Shown here: one piece after another, positions 60,863 to 64,000 of the stretch
How positions within the stretch are numbered: the stretch's first letter is position 1
Layout: each line of letters opens with the position of its first letter
From: Proteiniclasticum aestuarii
GTDB lineage: Bacteria > Bacillota > Clostridia > Clostridiales > Clostridiaceae
Direction: 5' to 3'
Assembly: GCF_017368455.1 (NCBI RefSeq)
Contig: NZ_JAFNJU010000002.1
Location: 1-64,000, forward strand
DNA length: 64,000 nucleotides
Position numbers and translations under genes: made by a program
The notes under the pieces: generated by a model
Told to the model about the DNA's origin: nothing
The model's input: the letters and a program-made list of their open reading frames with translations, nothing else
Database searches by the model: none

Positions 60863-61612
60863 TCATTTTCTTCTGATTCTGATTCCATTTCTTCGTGCAT
60901 AATCCGATGCCTCCATGGTGAGCTTCGCCTCCGGGGAGATCCACATGGCCTCACTCGCCTTCAGTGTATTCACATCCGATAGCGTGATGAATCTGTGTGT
61001 ACAGACCTTCTCTTCTCCCTGCTCCCTGAGTCCACCCGGATTCTTTCCTTTTTCCGTTTTCTGTTTTTCTTCCGCTGAAGTCTTTGACGCACCTTCCGGA
61101 TGCCAATCCTCTGTGAACAGATGAAGCTTCATCTTACTCAGTTCTTCCTTCATGGAATTTGTTCTCTCTTTCAGGTATGGATTCTTCACCCCTGTCATTT
61201 CACTTGAGATTGCGTAGACAGGTTTGTTCTCCTTCACCGTTTCGAAGACGATTTTTCCGATGGTGTCCATGAATCTCAGATCCAGATACGCTCTGCATTC
61301 CTCAAAGTGAAGATCAGAGATCAGCACCCCGTGAAACCCTCTCAGAAATTCATCATAGCGCACTTCTTTGAAGATGGCGGCTCGGATGAATGCTCTGTTT
61401 CTGAAGGCCGGATCCTCCAGCACCTTCACATCCTTTAAAAGAAAGGAACAGACCACGATGGTATAGTCCGCCGCTTCAAGCAGCTGCACCAGATCCTTCA
61501 CTCTGCTGAAATCCGAATCATCCCTCAACAGGAGAAGGACTCTTTTTTCAGCCATATAGCGTTTCAGACGCCTTACTACTTCCTCTACGATTTCATCCAG
61601 TCTTTCCATCAT
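60863..61612 (-). CDS. pduM: PduM-like microcompartment protein
   Basis: The 249-residue protein has an N-terminal helix (LDEIVEEVVRRLKRYM) and an end (ISPEAKLTMEASDYARRNGI) like the ends of Salmonella PduM, which is needed for proper compartment assembly. It is longer, with an extra charged stretch at about 175-205 (SAEEKQKTEKGK). The middle resembles a Rossmann-type fold (LLLLRDDSD, VLISDLHFEE). It occupies the exact pduM place between pduL/eutJ and pduN. A flavoprotein-related role is the alternative. Homology is from memory of the family pattern and needs a profile search. Confidence 0.6.
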   Translation of the reverse strand: MMERLDEIVEEVVRRLKRYMAEKRVLLLLRDDSDFSRVKDLVQLLEAADYTIVVCSFLLKDVKVLEDPAFRNRAFIRAAIFKEVRYDEFLRGFHGVLISDLHFEECRAYLDLRFMDTIGKIVFETVKENKPVYAISSEMTGVKNPYLKERTNSMKEELSKMKLHLFTEDWHPEGASKTSAEEKQKTEKGKNPGGLREQGEEKVCTHRFITLSDVNTLKASEAMWISPEAKLTMEASDYARRNGIRIRRK

Positions 61613-62439
61613 GGCCTTCTCTCCAGCGCACAGAGCGCGATGCCCATGGGCGTCACCAGCATGGGATTGTATGGCTTTACGGTGGGGGTCCCCAGGCTCG
61701 ATTCAAAGTGCCTTTCAAATCCCTTGAGGGCGGAACCGCCACCCACGAGATAGACCTTCTCCACGTCCTGTCCGGTGATGAAATTCTTCACGATGTGCGC
61801 CATCTTGTCGATGACGGGAAGAACCACTCTGAAAATATCCTCTTCCTTCTCCTTCGTGCGCTTCATCTCCTCAGCAGCTTCATAGCTCACACCATAGCTT
61901 CCCGCAATGACGAGATTCATATGATGACCTCCGGTGGCCTCATCATAGGTGGATGTGACTTCCCCCTTCTTCAGGATGGAAATGCCGGTGGTGCCACCAC
62001 CGATGTCCACCACCGCCCCTTCCGTGACCTTCAGCACCTCTGCCGCAGCCGTGGGTTCATCCACGATGGCGGTGACGGTGAACCCCGCCCCCTCCAGCAC
62101 ATTCTTCACGATCTTTTCGGATCCTTCCGTGACGCCTGGAGGTATGGCGCCTGAAGCCTTGTCAAGAGATACCCCGAGGATTTCCTCCACCTGCTTCTTC
62201 AGTCTTCTGACGATTTCACAGGCTCCGACAAAATCCACCACGATGCCGTCACGAACCACGCCGCAGCGCTCGAAGGCACCGCTCACAAGACTGCCCTTCT
62301 CATCCACCACGCAGAGGACGATGGAGGCTGTACCCAGGTCCACCCCTGTAAAGAGCTCCCCTTCATAGGGCTTTTTCTCTTTTTTCAGGATGATTTCCTC
62401 AAATTCCCTGATTTTTTCATTGACTTTGCCCATGTCCAT
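61609..62439 (-). CDS. eutJ: EutJ-like Hsp70/actin-fold protein
   Basis: The 276-residue protein has the actin-like ATPase pattern of EutJ: GVDLGTASIVLCVVDEKG (about 32-49), PPGVTEGSEKIVKN, VDEPTAAAEVL, DIGGGTTGISILKKG and VYLVGGGSALKGFE. Its role may be assembly or reactivation of a compartment enzyme. GAGGAG lies 6 bases before the ATG at 62439; a longer frame into pduL is not favoured. It overlaps pduM by 4 bases. In Salmonella eutJ belongs to the eut operon, so its place inside pdu is of interest. Confidence 0.88.
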   Translation of the reverse strand: MDMGKVNEKIREFEEIILKKEKKPYEGELFTGVDLGTASIVLCVVDEKGSLVSGAFERCGVVRDGIVVDFVGACEIVRRLKKQVEEILGVSLDKASGAIPPGVTEGSEKIVKNVLEGAGFTVTAIVDEPTAAAEVLKVTEGAVVDIGGGTTGISILKKGEVTSTYDEATGGHHMNLVIAGSYGVSYEAAEEMKRTKEKEEDIFRVVLPVIDKMAHIVKNFITGQDVEKVYLVGGGSALKGFERHFESSLGTPTVKPYNPMLVTPMGIALCALERRP

Positions 62440-62449
62440 ACTACACTCC

Positions 62450-63079
62450 TCATGTTCGGATAATCTTAAGAAGGTCTCCTGACCGGATGCTTCCTGCATT
62501 GGCCTCATCCACGTCAATATGCATTTCCAGAGCATATTTCGGTGAGACTCTCAGCATCACATCCTGAAAGATGAGCCCTCTTTTTCCTTCCTTCTCCACG
62601 GAAACGATGTCTCCGTTTCTGAATCCGTATTTTTCTGCCATGTCCTTAGGCATATGGATATGCCTGTAGGCGGCGATGACGCCTTCCGTAAGGGTCACTT
62701 CTCCCTTGGGACCCACAAGGGTCACCCCTTCTGAGCCTTTGATGCTTCCGGATTCTCTTATGGGAACAGAAAGTCCCAGCCCATAGCTGTCAGAGAGCGA
62801 CAGCTCCACCTGAGTGTTTCCTCTCACCGGTCCCAGAATTCTCACTTTCCCGAAGGATCCTTTTTTCGTCTTCACTTCCAGGGTCTCATTGGCTGCATAT
62901 TCCCCCGGCTGTTTCAGATCTTTCATTTTCGTCAGCGCATAGCCTTTACCATAGAGAATATCCAGATCCTCTCTACTGACGTGGATGTGTCTGTTGGACA
63001 CACCCACGGGTACATAGAGAGAACCGCTGAATTTCTGGATGGCATCCTCTATGAGCTTCTTCAGTTCCTCTCTTTCCAT
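62450..63079 (-). CDS. pduL: Phosphate acyltransferase, PduL
   Basis: The 209-residue enzyme converts acyl-CoA and phosphate to acyl phosphate inside the compartment, recycling CoA. Two PduL domains are present, with the zinc ligands in SNRHIHVSRED (about 28-38) and AYRHIHMPKDMAEKYG (about 126-141), and LEMHIDVDEAN near the end. The first 17 residues (EELKKLIEDAIQKF) form an amphipathic helix suited to targeting. It lies 4 bases after the shell gene. Confidence 0.92.
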   Translation of the reverse strand: MEREELKKLIEDAIQKFSGSLYVPVGVSNRHIHVSREDLDILYGKGYALTKMKDLKQPGEYAANETLEVKTKKGSFGKVRILGPVRGNTQVELSLSDSYGLGLSVPIRESGSIKGSEGVTLVGPKGEVTLTEGVIAAYRHIHMPKDMAEKYGFRNGDIVSVEKEGKRGLIFQDVMLRVSPKYALEMHIDVDEANAGSIRSGDLLKIIRT

Positions 63080-63083
63080 GATC

Positions 63084-63359
63084 TTAAACTAGCTTGGGCA
63101 GAAACACTTCCACGTCCTGATGCGGTCTTGGGATCACATGAGTGGAGACGACTTCGCCCACATTTCTTGCTGCTGCGACGCCCGCATCAACCGCCGCCTT
63201 CACCGCACCCACATCACCTCTGACCATGACGGTCACAAGACCGGAACCGATCTTCTCATATCCGATGAGTTCCACATTGGCTGACTTTGTCATGGCATCC
63301 GCTGCTTCAATGGCCCCTACAAGTCCTTTGGTTTCAATTAATCCTAATGCATTGTTCAT
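63084..63359 (-). CDS. pduJ: Microcompartment hexameric shell protein, PduJ/PduA-like
   Basis: The 91-residue single-BMC protein is nearly all domain: [20 protein letters not shown], then [19 protein letters not shown] and the final [12 protein letters not shown]. It forms the main hexagonal tiles of the shell with small pores. PduA and PduJ are almost identical in sequence, so the letter follows gene order beside pduK and pduL. Confidence 0.92.
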   Translation of the reverse strand: MNNALGLIETKGLVGAIEAADAMTKSANVELIGYEKIGSGLVTVMVRGDVGAVKAAVDAGVAAARNVGEVVSTHVIPRPHQDVEVFLPKLV

Positions 63360-63365
63360 TACCTT

Positions 63366-64000
63366 TTACTCCTTTTCCTTGTAGTGTATACATTTCACTC
63401 TGGGTTCACCCTTGACTCTCAGACACTTCGGATCCCCGCAGAGATTGCATGTCACTGTATTCTTTCTTTTCTTTTTTTCCGGTTTCTGTACCAGGGTATC
63501 TGTCACCCTTTCCTCCTGAGGTTCCTCTAGAGGGAGAATTTCCTCAGGTTCAGACAGAAGCTTTAAAGACTTCTCCTCTTTGGTTTCCTCTTCCATCTCC
63601 GCCTTCTGATCTTCAGAAGACTCCAGTCCGGAAGCCTCCTCAAAGGAAGAAGCTTCTTTCACTCCTAGAGGGTGCTCTTCTTCTCCGGCAGGTTCTTCCT
63701 TCGAAGAAAGTGCCTCTTTCGGTTCTTCCGCTTTTTTCTTCTCTCCCTGGTCCTTCTTCTGATCCTCTTTTCTTCTGAGATCATCCAGCCCTTCAATCAT
63801 CATTTCCAGACCATCCGAAGGTCTGGCGATGACCGTGTGGGAAAAGACTTTGCCCGAAAGCTCTCTATTGCCCAGAATGGAACTGACCGCCGCATGCACC
63901 GAACTGACTTCGCCGTTGAACTTCAGTGTATGCATCCCCTGCCCCTTTGCAGGTTCCAGTCCCTCCATCTCTACATTCGCTGCCTTCAAGGCCGTATCCA
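63366..64000 (-). CDS. pduK: BMC shell protein with Cys-rich C-terminal extension, PduK-like (cut by window edge)
   Basis: The frame runs out of the window at the right with no start; the visible part begins in a BMC domain at DTALKAANVEME. The domain ends with SHTVIARPSDGLEMM. A long Glu/Lys/Ser-rich linker (about 100 residues) follows, then a cysteine module CNLCGDPKCLR and RVKCIHYKEKE, like the metal- or Fe-S-type tail of PduK. A TTG at 63989 is in frame but sits inside the domain and is not a real start. Confidence 0.82.
   Translation of the reverse strand, partial: DTALKAANVEMEGLEPAKGQGMHTLKFNGEVSSVHAAVSSILGNRELSGKVFSHTVIARPSDGLEMMIEGLDDLRRKEDQKKDQGEKKKAEEPKEALSSKEEPAGEEEHPLGVKEASSFEEASGLESSEDQKAEMEEETKEEKSLKLLSEPEEILPLEEPQEERVTDTLVQKPEKKKRKNTVTCNLCGDPKCLRVKGEPRVKCIHYKEKE

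Noticed and set aside
56212-64000. Microcompartment as an ethanolamine (eut) type
   Set aside because: Apart from eutJ, gene order and the PduO, PduS, PduT and PduK-like members match pdu. The signature enzyme is outside the window, so a variant cannot be wholly excluded.

Overview
The window looks like chromosomal DNA of an anaerobic, Gram-positive (Firmicutes/Clostridia-like) fermenter. The reasons are a class A-type sortase, an LCP-family cell-wall polymer ligase, an SH3-repeat glucosaminidase, purine-rich ribosome-binding sites with some TTG starts, TRAP transporters and a propanediol-type microcompartment. No RNA gene, insertion sequence, phage or CRISPR array was found. No species can be named from the sequence alone.

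Bases 1-15063 (minus strand) hold one AT-rich surface-polysaccharide operon. It starts with an initiating phosphoglycosyl transferase and a glycosyltransferase. Three genes for a UDP-2-acetamido-2,6-dideoxy-L-hexose (L-FucNAc/L-QuiNAc type) follow, then a very AT-rich core of glycosyltransferases and a Wzy-like polymerase. A complete wbpI-A-B-D-E set for UDP-diacetamido-mannuronic acid follows, and the last gene is a cut-off secreted protein. A perfect 24-bp palindrome overlaps the likely promoter.

Bases 15.3-22 kb (plus strand) carry short housekeeping or accessory genes: a nucleotidyltransferase-fold protein, a small membrane protein plus an esterase, an orphan sigma-like factor, a sirtuin, an LCP protein, an ECF-transporter S component and a sortase. 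Most are closed by clear terminators.

Bases 22-31.7 kb hold a TRAP transporter (dctP-Q-M) co-directional with two tandem GH31 glycosidases, next to a divergent AraC regulator. This looks like an import-and-hydrolyse unit for an anionic alpha-glycoside. From 32 to 38 kb there are a RecJ-like nuclease, a large SH3-repeat glucosaminidase with an exact 246-bp repeat period, and a DJ-1/PfpI protein.

Bases 38-48.4 kb are the most unusual part. A PucR-type regulator is followed by a ring-opening amidohydrolase (cyanuric acid hydrolase/barbiturase family), two transporters, the DUF2877, FdrA and DUF1116 proteins (the YlbF/FdrA/YlbE trio linked to oxamate carbamoyltransferase) and carbamate kinase. 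Read together they suggest an ATP-yielding route. A cyclic ureide would be opened to an N-carbamoyl amide, the carbamoyl group moved to phosphate, and carbamoyl phosphate used to make ATP.

Bases 48.4-56 kb hold a Gfo/Idh/MocA oxidoreductase, a second TRAP transporter and a YesM/YesN-like two-component system. Bases 56.2-64 kb are the distal part of a pdu microcompartment operon in nearly the Salmonella order (K, J, L, [eutJ], M-like, N, O, P, S, T). It lacks pduQ, and the signature diol dehydratase would lie beyond the right edge.
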